A stretch of 64,000 bases of DNA, from contig NC_015185.1 of the NCBI RefSeq assembly GCF_000191045.1, positions 750,501 through 814,500 of the forward strand, in the 5' to 3' direction. Below are positions 1 through 8,471 of the stretch, one piece after another (position 1 is the stretch's first letter; each line of letters begins with the position of its first letter). A program made the translations under genes and the position numbers. The notes below the pieces were generated by a model. The model ran no database searches. It saw nothing but the letters and a program-made list of their open reading frames with translations, and was not told the DNA's origin. This DNA comes from Desulfurobacterium thermolithotrophum DSM 11699. GTDB lineage: Bacteria; Aquificota; Aquificia; Desulfurobacteriales; Desulfurobacteriaceae.

Positions 1-132
1 TGTAGCAACTATCCATGGAGTTTTTTTTTCATCAAGGAGTTTTGTAAACTCAAGAGCTTCTGGTATTGGTGTATAACTTTTATCTTTAACAAGAGTTCCT
101 TCTAAATCAAGAAGAAATCCAATACTTGCCAT
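1..132 (-). CDS. HAD-superfamily hydrolase, N-terminal fragment (cut by window edge)
   Basis: Minus-strand frame open to the window edge, starting at an ATG with an AGGAGG-type ribosome site about 8 bases upstream. The first residues read MASIGFLLDLEGTLVKDKS. GFLLDLEGTL matches HAD motif I (hhhhDxDGT, with E in place of the second D), and the start PIPEALEFTKLL resembles the cap-side helix of HAD-IIA phosphatases. About 43 residues are visible. A phosphatase role is likely, but the substrate cannot be told. The E for D change at motif I could reduce phosphatase activity. It lies downstream of the symporter gene, 11 bases away on the same strand, so it may be the last gene of that operon. Confidence 0.6.
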   Translation of the reverse strand, partial: MASIGFLLDLEGTLVKDKSYTPIPEALEFTKLLDEKKTPWIVAT

Positions 133-143
133 TTTTAGACCTC

Positions 144-1331
144 CTATCTACTTATTATGGCAGCACCAATTGTATCTCCGAAAACGTTGACAGCTGTTCT
201 ACACCTATCTAAAAACCAGTCAATTGCAAGTATCAGCCCTATTCCTTCCTGAGGAATTCCTACAGACTGAAGGACAAGTACCATAGTAACAAGTCCAGCT
301 TCAGGAATTCCGGCTGCTCCTATAGCAGCAAGGGTAGCTGTAAAGAATATAGTTAAGTAATGAGTCATAGACAAATCTATTCCATAAGCTTCAGCTAAAA
401 AAACTGTAGCAACAGCTTCATAAAGAGCAGTACCATCCATGTTCACTGTAGCTCCAAGAGGAAGCGTAAATTCTGCAACTGACCTTTTAACTCCAGCAGA
501 AGTTACGCTTTTTAAAGTAACTGGAAGAGTTGCTGAAGAAGAAGCAGTTGCAAATGCAGTTACGAGTGCTTCTTTTACCTTTCCTAAGTAAGAGTATGGA
601 TTTTTTCTAATAAAGAGGTAGTAAATAAGTGGAAGCAGCAAAAATGCATGAATAGAAAGAGCTATAAGAACTGTCATAACGTATTTTCCAAGAGAATAGA
701 GAACGGGAATTATGGCTTTTGCTCCTCCCATAGAAGCGATTTTTGAAGCAATAAGAGAAAATATCCCAAGAGGAGCAAACTTTATTATCCACTCAGTAAA
801 CTTTAAAAGAGCAATATCCAATTCAGAAATTAACTTGTAAAGCTGCAGTTCTCTTTTTTCCTCAATAGATAAAACGGCCAAGGAAAATAGGATAGTCGCA
901 ATAATAACTGGAAGAATATTAAACTGTACAAGTGCTTCAAAAATATTTGATGGGAGTAAATTCACTATAAGATCACGAACACTAAAATGTATTTCCCTTT
1001 GAAAAACATTTTCAGAGTGTAAAGGAAAACCTTCTCCTGGTTTTATCAAAATAACCGTGAGAATTCCTATTCCAACAGCTATTGATGTTGTTACTGTATA
1101 GTAAAAAAAAGTTTTTATTCCTACATTCTTGAAACTTTCAAGACTTTTCATATTTAGGATTGAATTTGCGATAGAAACTATTATAAGAGGCAGAACAACC
1201 ATTTTAAGAGCATTCAGAAAAAGTTCACCGATAAAAGAAACATTTAATGCAAAATGGGGAAAATAACCACCTATAATAAAGCCAAGAAAAACCCCTGTTA
1301 GTAAGAAAAGGAGGAACTTTTTATTATGCAC
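144..1331 (-). CDS. Dicarboxylate/amino acid:cation symporter (DAACS family)
   Basis: Integral membrane carrier of the GltP/DctA type, predicted to take up C4-dicarboxylates or acidic amino acids with Na+ or H+. About 395 residues, the family length. Visible signatures are the serine-rich loop TASSSATLPVT, the NMDGTAL cation/substrate motif and AIGAAGIPEAG in the second re-entrant loop. Eight or so hydrophobic segments are spread along the chain. The frame stays open to a TTG at 1376, but a GTG at 1331 has GAGG about 9 bases upstream and begins right before the first membrane segment, so I prefer it. It follows the fumarase gene on the same strand, which fits malate or fumarate as substrate (inference). 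Confidence 0.85.
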   Translation of the reverse strand: MHNKKFLLFLLTGVFLGFIIGGYFPHFALNVSFIGELFLNALKMVVLPLIIVSIANSILNMKSLESFKNVGIKTFFYYTVTTSIAVGIGILTVILIKPGEGFPLHSENVFQREIHFSVRDLIVNLLPSNIFEALVQFNILPVIIATILFSLAVLSIEEKRELQLYKLISELDIALLKFTEWIIKFAPLGIFSLIASKIASMGGAKAIIPVLYSLGKYVMTVLIALSIHAFLLLPLIYYLFIRKNPYSYLGKVKEALVTAFATASSSATLPVTLKSVTSAGVKRSVAEFTLPLGATVNMDGTALYEAVATVFLAEAYGIDLSMTHYLTIFFTATLAAIGAAGIPEAGLVTMVLVLQSVGIPQEGIGLILAIDWFLDRCRTAVNVFGDTIGAAIISR

Positions 1332-1383
1332 TGTAACCTCTAATATAGGCGTTCCCCTACAGAAAGGAGCAGCCAAAAAGTTG

Positions 1384-2229
1384 TTAGAGCTCTATTTCTT
1401 TATGTCTTGAAGCATGGCATTGAATATTTACAGCTACCGGCAAAGAAGCAATGTGGCAAGGATACCACTCAATTTTAACGTCAAGAGCTGTAACTTTTCC
1501 TCCAAAACCAGAAGGACCTATTCCAAGTTTGTTTATTTCTTCAAGAAGCTCTTCTTCTAGTTTTGCATATCTTGGATCAGGATTTCTATGTCCAATAGGT
1601 CTTAAAAGAGCTTTTTTTGCAAGAAAAGCAACCTTTTCAAAAGTTCCACCTATTCCAACTCCAACAGTGATTGGAGGACAGGGATTAGGCCCTGCTTTAC
1701 TTACAGTTTCAATTACAAACTTTTTAATTCCTTCAATTCCATCAGCCGGTTTCAACATAGCGAGACGGCTCATGTTCTCACTTCCGCCACCTTTTGCAGC
1801 CATTGCTATTTTTAGCTTGTCACCTGGAACAATTTTATAGTGAATAACAGCAGGAGTATTGTTTCCAGTATTTTTCCTGTCAAAAAGAGGATCCGAAACG
1901 ATAGATTTTCTTAGATAACCTTCAGTATAACCTTCAGCAACACCTTTGTTTATAGCTTCTTCTAAATCCCCACCAACAAATTTTATTTCCTGACCGATTT
2001 CCATGAATATAACTGCAAAACCAGTATCCTGACAGTAGGGAATTTCTACACTTGCTGCTATCTTTGCGTTTTCTTTTAGTATGTCAAAAACGTTTTTCCC
2101 TACAGGAGAAATTTCTTTTTTCTTTCCTTCTTCGAAAGCCTTTAAAACATCTTCAGGAAGAAAGTAATTTGCTTCCATACAGAGTTTCTTCACAGCCTCT
2201 TTAACTTTATCTACATGAATCTCTCTCAT
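1384..2229 (-). CDS. Class I fumarate hydratase, alpha (catalytic) subunit
   Basis: Fe-S dependent hydro-lyase half, interconverting fumarate and malate. 281 residues, the usual size of the separate alpha subunit (TtdA/FumA N-terminal type). Conserved blocks seen: PYCQDTG near residue 66, KGGGSENMS near 145 and PNPCPPITVGVGIGGT near 185. The cysteines in the first and last blocks are the usual 4Fe-4S ligands. It lies 10 bases downstream of malate dehydrogenase, so the pair would run oxaloacetate-malate-fumarate in a reductive TCA cycle. The beta subunit gene is not adjacent, and a membrane symporter follows instead. L-tartrate dehydratase alpha is the main alternative, but the mdh neighbour argues for fumarase. 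Confidence 0.88.
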   Translation of the reverse strand: MREIHVDKVKEAVKKLCMEANYFLPEDVLKAFEEGKKKEISPVGKNVFDILKENAKIAASVEIPYCQDTGFAVIFMEIGQEIKFVGGDLEEAINKGVAEGYTEGYLRKSIVSDPLFDRKNTGNNTPAVIHYKIVPGDKLKIAMAAKGGGSENMSRLAMLKPADGIEGIKKFVIETVSKAGPNPCPPITVGVGIGGTFEKVAFLAKKALLRPIGHRNPDPRYAKLEEELLEEINKLGIGPSGFGGKVTALDVKIEWYPCHIASLPVAVNIQCHASRHKEIEL

Positions 2230-2239
2230 CTTTTTCTCC

Positions 2240-3181
2240 TTAGAGATGAAGTTTTTCTACTAATCTCTTAACAGACTCAACTGATTTTTTCCACTGCTGC
2301 CATTCTTCTTCTGAAAGATCCAACTTAATTATCTCTTCAACTCCATTTCTACCAAGGACTATAGGAACTCCCACGCAAAGACCTGAAGCTCCATAATATT
2401 CGCCAATTTCACCATCAAGATAAACACTACATGGAATTATTTTTCTTTTGTTCCAGAGAATTGAAATTACCATTTCAAGAATAGCTGCTGCTGGAGCATA
2501 GAAAGCACTTCCCGTTTTTAGTAGTTGAACGATTTCTCCACCACCAAATCTTGTTCTTTCAATAATCTTGTTAAGTTCTTCTTCTGATAAAAACTTTGTA
2601 ACTGGAACACCACTTATAGTTGTGTAATTCTTAAGAGGAACCATATCATCACCATGTCCACCAATAACAAAAGCCCTTATATTTTCAACAGATATTTTTG
2701 TTTTTTCAGATATGAAGTAAGCAAACCTTGCAGCGTCAAGTGCTCCTGCCATTCCTAAGACTTTTTCCTTTGGAAATCCCGTAACCTTCAAAGCTGTATA
2801 GGTCATTACGTCAAGAGGATTTGTAACTACTATAACAAAGGCATTAGGAGAGTATTTTTTTATCTGTTCAGAAACACTTTTTACAACTTCAAAGTTTTTA
2901 AAAAGCAGATCATCCCTACTCATTCCAGGTTTTCTTGGAAACCCTGCTGTAATAACTACAACGTCAGAGTTTGCTGTATCCTCATAGTTTCCTGTTCCAA
3001 CAACATGAGCATTAAAACCAAGAATTGGAGATGCTTCCATAATATCAAGAGCTTTCCCTTTCGCAATTCCTTCATTTATATCAATTAATGTAATATCTGC
3101 AGTTTCTCTTCTTGCAAGAAGGAGTGCAAGGGTTGAACCAATATTTCCAGCTCCAACAATTGTTATCTTTTTTCTATCCAA
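2240..3181 (-). CDS. mdh: Malate dehydrogenase (LDH-like type)
   Basis: NAD(P)-dependent oxidoreductase of the LDH/MDH superfamily, interconverting malate and oxaloacetate. Starting at TTG 3181, which has GGAGG 7 bases upstream, the protein has 313 residues. The frame continues to 3232 without a better start. Rossmann motif GAGNIG at residues 10-15, substrate loop RKPGMSRDD near 85 (arginine at the position that selects malate over lactate), VTNPLD near 117 and the catalytic histidine in GGHGDD near 173. It is the first gene of the mdh-fumarase-symporter unit, and the preceding ech operon ends in a terminator, so it probably has its own promoter in 3182-3307; I could not fix that promoter confidently. 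Confidence 0.92.
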   Translation of the reverse strand: MDRKKITIVGAGNIGSTLALLLARRETADITLIDINEGIAKGKALDIMEASPILGFNAHVVGTGNYEDTANSDVVVITAGFPRKPGMSRDDLLFKNFEVVKSVSEQIKKYSPNAFVIVVTNPLDVMTYTALKVTGFPKEKVLGMAGALDAARFAYFISEKTKISVENIRAFVIGGHGDDMVPLKNYTTISGVPVTKFLSEEELNKIIERTRFGGGEIVQLLKTGSAFYAPAAAILEMVISILWNKRKIIPCSVYLDGEIGEYYGASGLCVGVPIVLGRNGVEEIIKLDLSEEEWQQWKKSVESVKRLVEKLHL

Positions 3182-3307
3182 TTTTCCCTCCTTTAATTTG
3201 AAACTTAGGATTTTGCAAAAAGATTTTAACATTAATTCTATTTTGTTGTTGATTAAAATGGAAGAATGTGGGAAGAATGTAAAAGGAAATAAGTAAGAAA
3301 AGAACTT

Positions 3308-3332
3308 AAAGGGGGAAGTGATTTCCCCCTTT
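3308..3332 (-). terminator. Terminator of the hyd-ech operon
   Basis: A 10-bp inverted repeat (AAAGGGGGAA / TTCCCCCTTT) with a short loop begins 2 bases beyond the echF stop. Read on the minus strand it is followed by TTTAAGTTCTTTTCTT. It is a good intrinsic terminator and separates the hydrogenase operon from mdh. Confidence 0.75.
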
Positions 3333-3334
3333 TT

Positions 3335-3748
3335 TTAACTTTTTTTAGCTTGAGGCTTTTTTCTTGCTTTAAGCCATCTTTTCTTTGATTCTTCTGCCTC
3401 TTTTTCTATCTCATCCCAATTAGGAATTTCTTCCTCTGTTGCAGGTGGTGCCATTTCTTCAACTTGTATAAGACATCCAGCTTTGGGACATGCTCTTACA
3501 CACTCTCCACAGTATATACATAAGTAAGGGTTATAGTGGAATTCTCTTGAACCATCTTCATTGTAAGTAAACCTTATAGCTCCTGGAGGACAGACTAACT
3601 CACACTTAGTACAGAAAATACAAAGTTCTTTTTTATAAACTATATTTCCCCGATAGTTTGGCGGAGGTGGTGAAGGTTCAAAAGGATACTGATGAGTTGC
3701 AGGTTTTTTAAAGAGATTTTTTAAAGACTCTATAAACATATCCTTCAT
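3335..3748 (-). CDS. echF: Ech-type hydrogenase, polyferredoxin subunit (NuoI-like)
   Basis: Electron-transfer subunit of a group 4 membrane-bound [NiFe] hydrogenase. 137 residues. Two complete 4Fe-4S motifs are visible: CIFCTKCELVCPPG near residue 45 and CIYCGECVRACPKAGC near 77. The C-terminal 40 residues are charged and lysine-rich (ending KKPQAKKS). It is the last gene of the operon, 18 bases after echE, and ends at the terminator. It should pass electrons between ferredoxin and the small subunit EchC. The EchF name rests on order and composition, since the six genes match Ech A-F one to one. Confidence 0.85.
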   Translation of the reverse strand: MKDMFIESLKNLFKKPATHQYPFEPSPPPPNYRGNIVYKKELCIFCTKCELVCPPGAIRFTYNEDGSREFHYNPYLCIYCGECVRACPKAGCLIQVEEMAPPATEEEIPNWDEIEKEAEESKKRWLKARKKPQAKKS

Positions 3749-3766
3749 AACTTCCTCCTAAATCAC

Positions 3767-4852
3767 CTATCTTGCAGTACACGATAGACACGGGTCAAAA
3801 CTAATTACTGTTGCTGGAACGTCTGCATAATCCATTCCAATAAAGAGCTCTTTCATCACAGGAATGTTTGAAAACGTAGGAACTTTTATTCTAAGTCTAT
3901 CAAGAATTAATTTCTTACTTCCTTTTAGATAATAAAAGAGTTCTCCTCTTGGTGCTTCTATTCTAACAAAAGCTTCACCCTCAGGAAGGCCTTTAACCGG
4001 AACTTTTATGTCTCCCTCTGGCATTCCATCTAATAAATTAAAAATCATTTCTAAAGAGTTTAGAGTTTCTTCTGCCCTTACCATATTTCTTGCGTATATA
4101 TCTCCATCTTTCATTGTAATTAGCTTATAGCCTACTTCTTTAAAAGGTAGATAGTTAAATTCATTTCTTGCATCTGTTGCAAGTCCTGAAGCTCTAGCAG
4201 GAGGACCAACAACATTTAATTCTCTTGCCATTTCAGGAGTAATAACTCCTATCCCTTTCCATCTAAGTTTTATAGTGTAGTCGTTTTCAAAAACATCCTT
4301 TAGCCATAAACATCTTTCCTGTAGATCTTTCAATTTTTCCCGTAATTCTCTTTCTACTTCAAGCGAAAGATCTCTATTTACTCCTCCTACTGTAGCATAG
4401 TCAAATTGAATTCTGTTTCCAGTAACAAGCTCTTGGAGCTCCATTACAAGTTCTCTATCTCTGAAGGTATGCATAAAAAGATTTTCATATCCTGCAACTT
4501 CTGCTAGGTGTCCCATAGCAAGCAAATGTGAGTGAACACGATCAAGCTCGCTCACTAAAAGTCTTAAATATAAAGCCTTCTTAGGTACCTCTATCTCCAT
4601 TAATCTTTCAACAGCTGTTACATATCCTAAGGTATGAGAAATAGCACAGAGTCCGCAAACTCTTGCAACAACGTAACCTACCTGTGTATATTTAAACTTT
4701 GTCATACAAGCTTTTTCAATTCCTCTATGGACATATCCAACGTCAACCTCAACATCAACTATTTTTTCATTTTCTGTTTGAAAGACAAATCTTATTGGTT
4801 CTGGAAGTGCTACGTGCTGACTACCAAATGGAATGGTAATTCTATTTCCCAT
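3767..4852 (-). CDS. echE: Ech-type hydrogenase, large (Ni-Fe) subunit
   Basis: Catalytic large subunit of a group 4 [NiFe] hydrogenase, homologous to NuoD. 361 residues. The N-terminal nickel motif is RVCGLC near residue 64 and the C-terminal one is DPCLSCTAR. The chain stops immediately after the arginine of that motif, so there is no C-terminal peptide for a maturation endopeptidase to remove. This is known for some group 4 enzymes such as CooH. All four nickel ligands are cysteine here, unlike the linked hydA gene. It starts 1 base after the echD stop. Confidence 0.92.
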   Translation of the reverse strand: MGNRITIPFGSQHVALPEPIRFVFQTENEKIVDVEVDVGYVHRGIEKACMTKFKYTQVGYVVARVCGLCAISHTLGYVTAVERLMEIEVPKKALYLRLLVSELDRVHSHLLAMGHLAEVAGYENLFMHTFRDRELVMELQELVTGNRIQFDYATVGGVNRDLSLEVERELREKLKDLQERCLWLKDVFENDYTIKLRWKGIGVITPEMARELNVVGPPARASGLATDARNEFNYLPFKEVGYKLITMKDGDIYARNMVRAEETLNSLEMIFNLLDGMPEGDIKVPVKGLPEGEAFVRIEAPRGELFYYLKGSKKLILDRLRIKVPTFSNIPVMKELFIGMDYADVPATVISFDPCLSCTAR

Positions 4853-4853
4853 C

Positions 4854-5198
4854 TTAGCCTCTCCTTAAAGGTGCTTTTGGACTATCAGGATCAAGAAAAA
4901 GTCCCTTTTTAGCTCCTTCTACATTAAGACCTAAAAGATCTGCAAGTTCCCATTCAGCTATCCACGCAGAAGGAATTATGTAAGTAATAGTAGGAATTTC
5001 ATCTTCATAACTTGCTTCAGAAGTAAAAACTGTAAAAACTTCCTCTTCACCATATTTAGCAAAAAACCATTTAAGTTCAACTTTTCCACCTAAATCAGTT
5101 CCATTTACAGTAACAAAGTGCCATTCATCAGGATTGTAAAAATCTTTAATGGCTCTTCTTACATCTCTTAAAGAAACCTTAATCTCTTCTACTTTCAT
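4854..5198 (-). CDS. echD: Ech-type hydrogenase, NuoC-like subunit
   Basis: Small hydrophilic subunit homologous to the 30-kDa (NuoC) subunit of complex I. Start chosen at ATG 5198, with AGGAGGTGCT directly upstream, giving 114 residues (MKVEEIKVSLRDV). The open frame goes back to 5225 without a ribosome site. Seen: a compact alpha/beta pattern and PTITYIIPSAWIAEWELADLLG, matching the family's conserved C-terminal stretch around WxExExxDLLG. It overlaps the end of echC by 20 bases, which suggests translational coupling. Confidence 0.82.
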   Translation of the reverse strand: MKVEEIKVSLRDVRRAIKDFYNPDEWHFVTVNGTDLGGKVELKWFFAKYGEEEVFTVFTSEASYEDEIPTITYIIPSAWIAEWELADLLGLNVEGAKKGLFLDPDSPKAPLRRG

Positions 5199-5727
5199 AG
5201 CACCTCCTGGTACCTTCAGCGACAATCTTTCTTCTGTTAAGCTGTTTTCCTAATAGATATTCAAGCTCCTCAGTACCTGTACACTTTCTTGTAAGCTGAA
5301 GGTCTTTCTTCTTCTTTTCTAATATCTCGAGAGCTCTAACTACTCCATCAATAATATTTTCAGGTCTTGCTGCACATCCTGGAACGTAAACATCAACAGG
5401 AATAAACTTATCAACGCCATTTTCCACATTATACATTCCTCTAAAAACGCCTCCTGTACAAGCACAAACACCAACAGCCACAACAACTTTTGGTTCAGGC
5501 ATTTCCATATAAAGTCTTATTAATCTTTCTCTTGCTCTCTTAGTTACTGGTCCAGTAACCAAGAGAATATCCGATTGTTTAGGATTTCCTCTGTTTAAGA
5601 TTCCAAATCTTTCAATATCGTACTTTGGAGCAAGACATGCCAAAATCTCAACATCACAACCATTACAACTTCCAGTATTATAGTGGAGTATCCAAGGAGA
5701 CTTTGTTCTATACTTTTTTAGATTCAT
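5179..5727 (-). CDS. echC: Ech-type hydrogenase, small subunit (NuoB-like)
   Basis: Fe-S small subunit of the group 4 hydrogenase, carrying the proximal cluster. 182 residues. Cluster ligands visible as CNGCDVE near residue 22, VGVCACTGG near 89 and PGCAARPE near 120. The C-terminal 40 residues are rich in lysine and arginine. It sits between the membrane subunit echB (1-base gap) and echD (20-base overlap). Confidence 0.9.
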   Translation of the reverse strand: MNLKKYRTKSPWILHYNTGSCNGCDVEILACLAPKYDIERFGILNRGNPKQSDILLVTGPVTKRARERLIRLYMEMPEPKVVVAVGVCACTGGVFRGMYNVENGVDKFIPVDVYVPGCAARPENIIDGVVRALEILEKKKKDLQLTRKCTGTEELEYLLGKQLNRRKIVAEGTRRCYESRRD

Positions 5728-5728
5728 C

Positions 5729-6571
5729 TTAAGCCCTCCAGAGTGCTAATAGCATCAAGTTAATAACAACTAAAGGAATTAAAATGTACCAGTGAAAAGA
5801 AACCATTTGTCTAAATGTCACTCTTGCAGTAGAGTTATCGATAAGATTAACTATAAAGAAGGATAGAACAACTAAAATTGCTCCAAGCAAGTAGTTGCTT
5901 CCAGCAAAGAGAAAAACAAAGAAAAACGCATAAATGTACTCTATCCACTTTGCTGTATATACAGCTTCATAAAACTTGCCTGAATACTCTATTTCAGGTC
6001 CACCTATGATTTCTTGGTGAGCTTCAGCAATATCAAATGGAGATTTCTTTAAAACAGCTGGAAGAGAAAGAATGAATGCAATAAAAACAAGAGGAAGCGA
6101 TAAAATAGGAACGGTGTCTGTCTTAAGAAGTTCTGAAACCTGAAAAGTTCCTGTTACAAGGTATAATCCTGCTGCAGTAAGAACAAAAATAGGTTCGTAA
6201 GCAAGCATATGAATAAGTTCTCTCATAGCTCCAACTACAGAATATGGAGATCTTACGCTAAATCCTCCTACCACCAGAAAGGCAAGTGAAAGAACGTGGA
6301 AGAATATGGCTATTAGAATATCTCCTCCTGAAAGAAGGACATAAAGAGAAAACCATGTTCCAACTAAATACATAATTCCCATAAAGGCATGGAAGGAGTG
6401 TATCATAATGGATCTTTTATCCATAAGCTTAAGAAAGTCATAAAAGGGCTGAAGAAGTGGAGGACCTTGACGATTTTGCATTCTTGCTCTCACAATCCTT
6501 TCAAATCCGTAAATTAATCCCCCTATCACTGGAGAAAGTAACGTCAAAATCAGAGAGAGTTCCTTGCTCAT
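5729..6571 (-). CDS. echB: Ech-type hydrogenase, membrane subunit (NuoH-like)
   Basis: Integral membrane anchor homologous to complex I NuoH/HyfC. 280 residues with about eight hydrophobic segments. Conserved sequence blocks: ERIVRARMQNRQGPP near residue 24, KKSPFDIAEAHQEIIGGPEIEYSG near 175-200, and the acidic loop that follows. These are the hallmark of the proton-channel/quinone-site subunit. It overlaps echA by 4 bases (ATGA). Confidence 0.9.
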   Translation of the reverse strand: MSKELSLILTLLSPVIGGLIYGFERIVRARMQNRQGPPLLQPFYDFLKLMDKRSIMIHSFHAFMGIMYLVGTWFSLYVLLSGGDILIAIFFHVLSLAFLVVGGFSVRSPYSVVGAMRELIHMLAYEPIFVLTAAGLYLVTGTFQVSELLKTDTVPILSLPLVFIAFILSLPAVLKKSPFDIAEAHQEIIGGPEIEYSGKFYEAVYTAKWIEYIYAFFFVFLFAGSNYLLGAILVVLSFFIVNLIDNSTARVTFRQMVSFHWYILIPLVVINLMLLALWRA

Positions 6572-8424
6572 ACTAAACCACCTCCCAGAACAAGAGTAAG
6601 AACAAAGAGAGCAACAGCAGTAGTTTCGATAAATGGCTCTATTTTAGATACACAGAAAAAGTTATAAGTTCCAATGTTTAAAGGTATATTCTCTCCACAA
6701 GTATATTCGTAAACTTTGTCTGCCTTAAAGTGAACAAAGTAGGCAAAGATAGGAACTACCATAAGTAAAATAATAGCTCCCACAATTTGCCAACCGTAAA
6801 GCTGAGAAACAGGAGTAATAAGTGTTAAACCTGAAGCTTTAACGTTTGCAAATTCGCCAGAGATATCCTTCACTATAAGGTTAATGAAGTCTGAGGAAAG
6901 ATGAGCAATAAAGAGAGAGCCAATAATAGTAAAGAGCACATATGCACCTGTTGTAATCATGTATAAGAACGGTAATTTTTCAGGCTTGAAGCTTACAAAT
7001 TCCCCTCTTTTTCTACTAATAACTCCGATAACTTTAAAGTAAAGAAGAGCAAGAATAACTCCACCTATGGTGATAAAGATTATTGAAGCTATATAAGCTC
7101 CATGAGAAAGAAACTTTGAAGCTTCTTCTAAAGTAATCCACTTAGCAATGAAGATACCATAAGGCACAAGGGTCATACTCATAAATCCAAGTGCAATGAA
7201 GAAAACAGTAATAGGTGCTTTTTCTATGAGTCTTCTCATCTGTTCTATGTATTTAACATGGAATACTTTTTCCATGATTCCAGCTTCGAGGAATAAAAGA
7301 GCTTTAGCAACCGCATGGAAAAGTATTAAAAGAAGAGAAGCAAGAACTGCTATCGAACTTCCCATGCTTGCAGTTAACATCATCAGACCAAGTAAAGAAA
7401 TCGTTGAATAGGCAAGAATTCTCTTAAAGTTATCCTGAGTAAGAGCTAAAAGACCGGCGGCTACAAAAACAAAACCTGTTGTTGTAATAAGAAGTTTTGC
7501 AAGTAGTGTTCCCTTTATCACAGGAGATATTCTAAGAATTAAGTAAGGAGCAATCTTTACCATTGTCGCAGAGTGAAGAATTGCACTAACCGGAGTAGGT
7601 GCAACCATCGCTCCTAAGAGCCACTTATGGAAAGGCATTTGAGCTCCTTTAACAAGAGCAGAAATGGAAAGAAAACCTAAAGGTATCATTGAAATAGCGG
7701 CTGCATTTATTTTCAAGATATCTGTGAAGTTGTAAACGCTATAGTACTTGACAGCAAACAAAATACCTATGAGTATAGCTATACCACCTACTTGGTTCAT
7801 CCAGAGAGCTCTAATAGCATTCTTAATCGAAATTTCGTCCCATCTAAATCTTATAAGAATGTAAGAAGCAAGTGTTGTTGTTTCGAATAAAGCAAAAAAC
7901 CACTCTAGATTATTAACCGAAACAGCAAAGTTCATTACTCCCAAGAACCATAAAAGAATGGCTACAAAGCGATTTTCTCTTTCAACATTTTCTTGTTCCA
8001 TATACTTTGTTGCATAAATACAGATAATTGAACCAACTGTAGCTACTATTAAATACATAAAAGCAGTTAATCTATCTACGTAAATAGAAGGAGTTATTGA
8101 GTGAGGCAGGATAAGAAGAACCCATGTTAGGAGGAAAATTTGGGCAATTGCTAAAACCGAAACTAAGAAGCTTCTAAACTTAAATCCTTGGTAAAGAAAG
8201 TAACCTAATAGGAAATAGTCAAAAACTGTTATACCAAGTTCTACCCAGTGTGGAGTTTCTATAAAGTATGGAAGATCGCTACTCCACACCATATAAGCAA
8301 GATACGTTAAGATCGGTAATGACAGGAAAGTTAAAACTTGTCTAAGTCTGTGATTTGGAGATAAAAATACTGCTAATGCCAAAATCCACGGCAAGATGAT
8401 AAGAAGAGTAACCGCTTGCTCCAT
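6568..8424 (-). CDS. echA: Ech-type hydrogenase, antiporter-like membrane subunit (NuoL-like)
   Basis: Large proton-pumping subunit related to Mrp antiporters and NuoL/HyfB. 618 residues, mostly hydrophobic with some 14-16 membrane segments. Core signatures: glutamate-bearing segment WFFALFETTTLASY near 172, KGAQMPFHKWLLGAMVAPTPVSAILHSATMVK near 260-290, and the lysine/histidine segment FHAVAKALLFLEAGIMEK near 368. It starts 47 bases after the readthrough end of hydA, preceded by a GGGGG ribosome site, which makes the soluble and membrane hydrogenases one transcription unit. Confidence 0.9.
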   Translation of the reverse strand: MEQAVTLLIILPWILALAVFLSPNHRLRQVLTFLSLPILTYLAYMVWSSDLPYFIETPHWVELGITVFDYFLLGYFLYQGFKFRSFLVSVLAIAQIFLLTWVLLILPHSITPSIYVDRLTAFMYLIVATVGSIICIYATKYMEQENVERENRFVAILLWFLGVMNFAVSVNNLEWFFALFETTTLASYILIRFRWDEISIKNAIRALWMNQVGGIAILIGILFAVKYYSVYNFTDILKINAAAISMIPLGFLSISALVKGAQMPFHKWLLGAMVAPTPVSAILHSATMVKIAPYLILRISPVIKGTLLAKLLITTTGFVFVAAGLLALTQDNFKRILAYSTISLLGLMMLTASMGSSIAVLASLLLILFHAVAKALLFLEAGIMEKVFHVKYIEQMRRLIEKAPITVFFIALGFMSMTLVPYGIFIAKWITLEEASKFLSHGAYIASIIFITIGGVILALLYFKVIGVISRKRGEFVSFKPEKLPFLYMITTGAYVLFTIIGSLFIAHLSSDFINLIVKDISGEFANVKASGLTLITPVSQLYGWQIVGAIILLMVVPIFAYFVHFKADKVYEYTCGENIPLNIGTYNFFCVSKIEPFIETTAVALFVLTLVLGGGLV

Positions 8425-8471
8425 CTTTCACCCCCTGGAGTTCTAAGAAACAAGAAAATGAATCGGATTTA

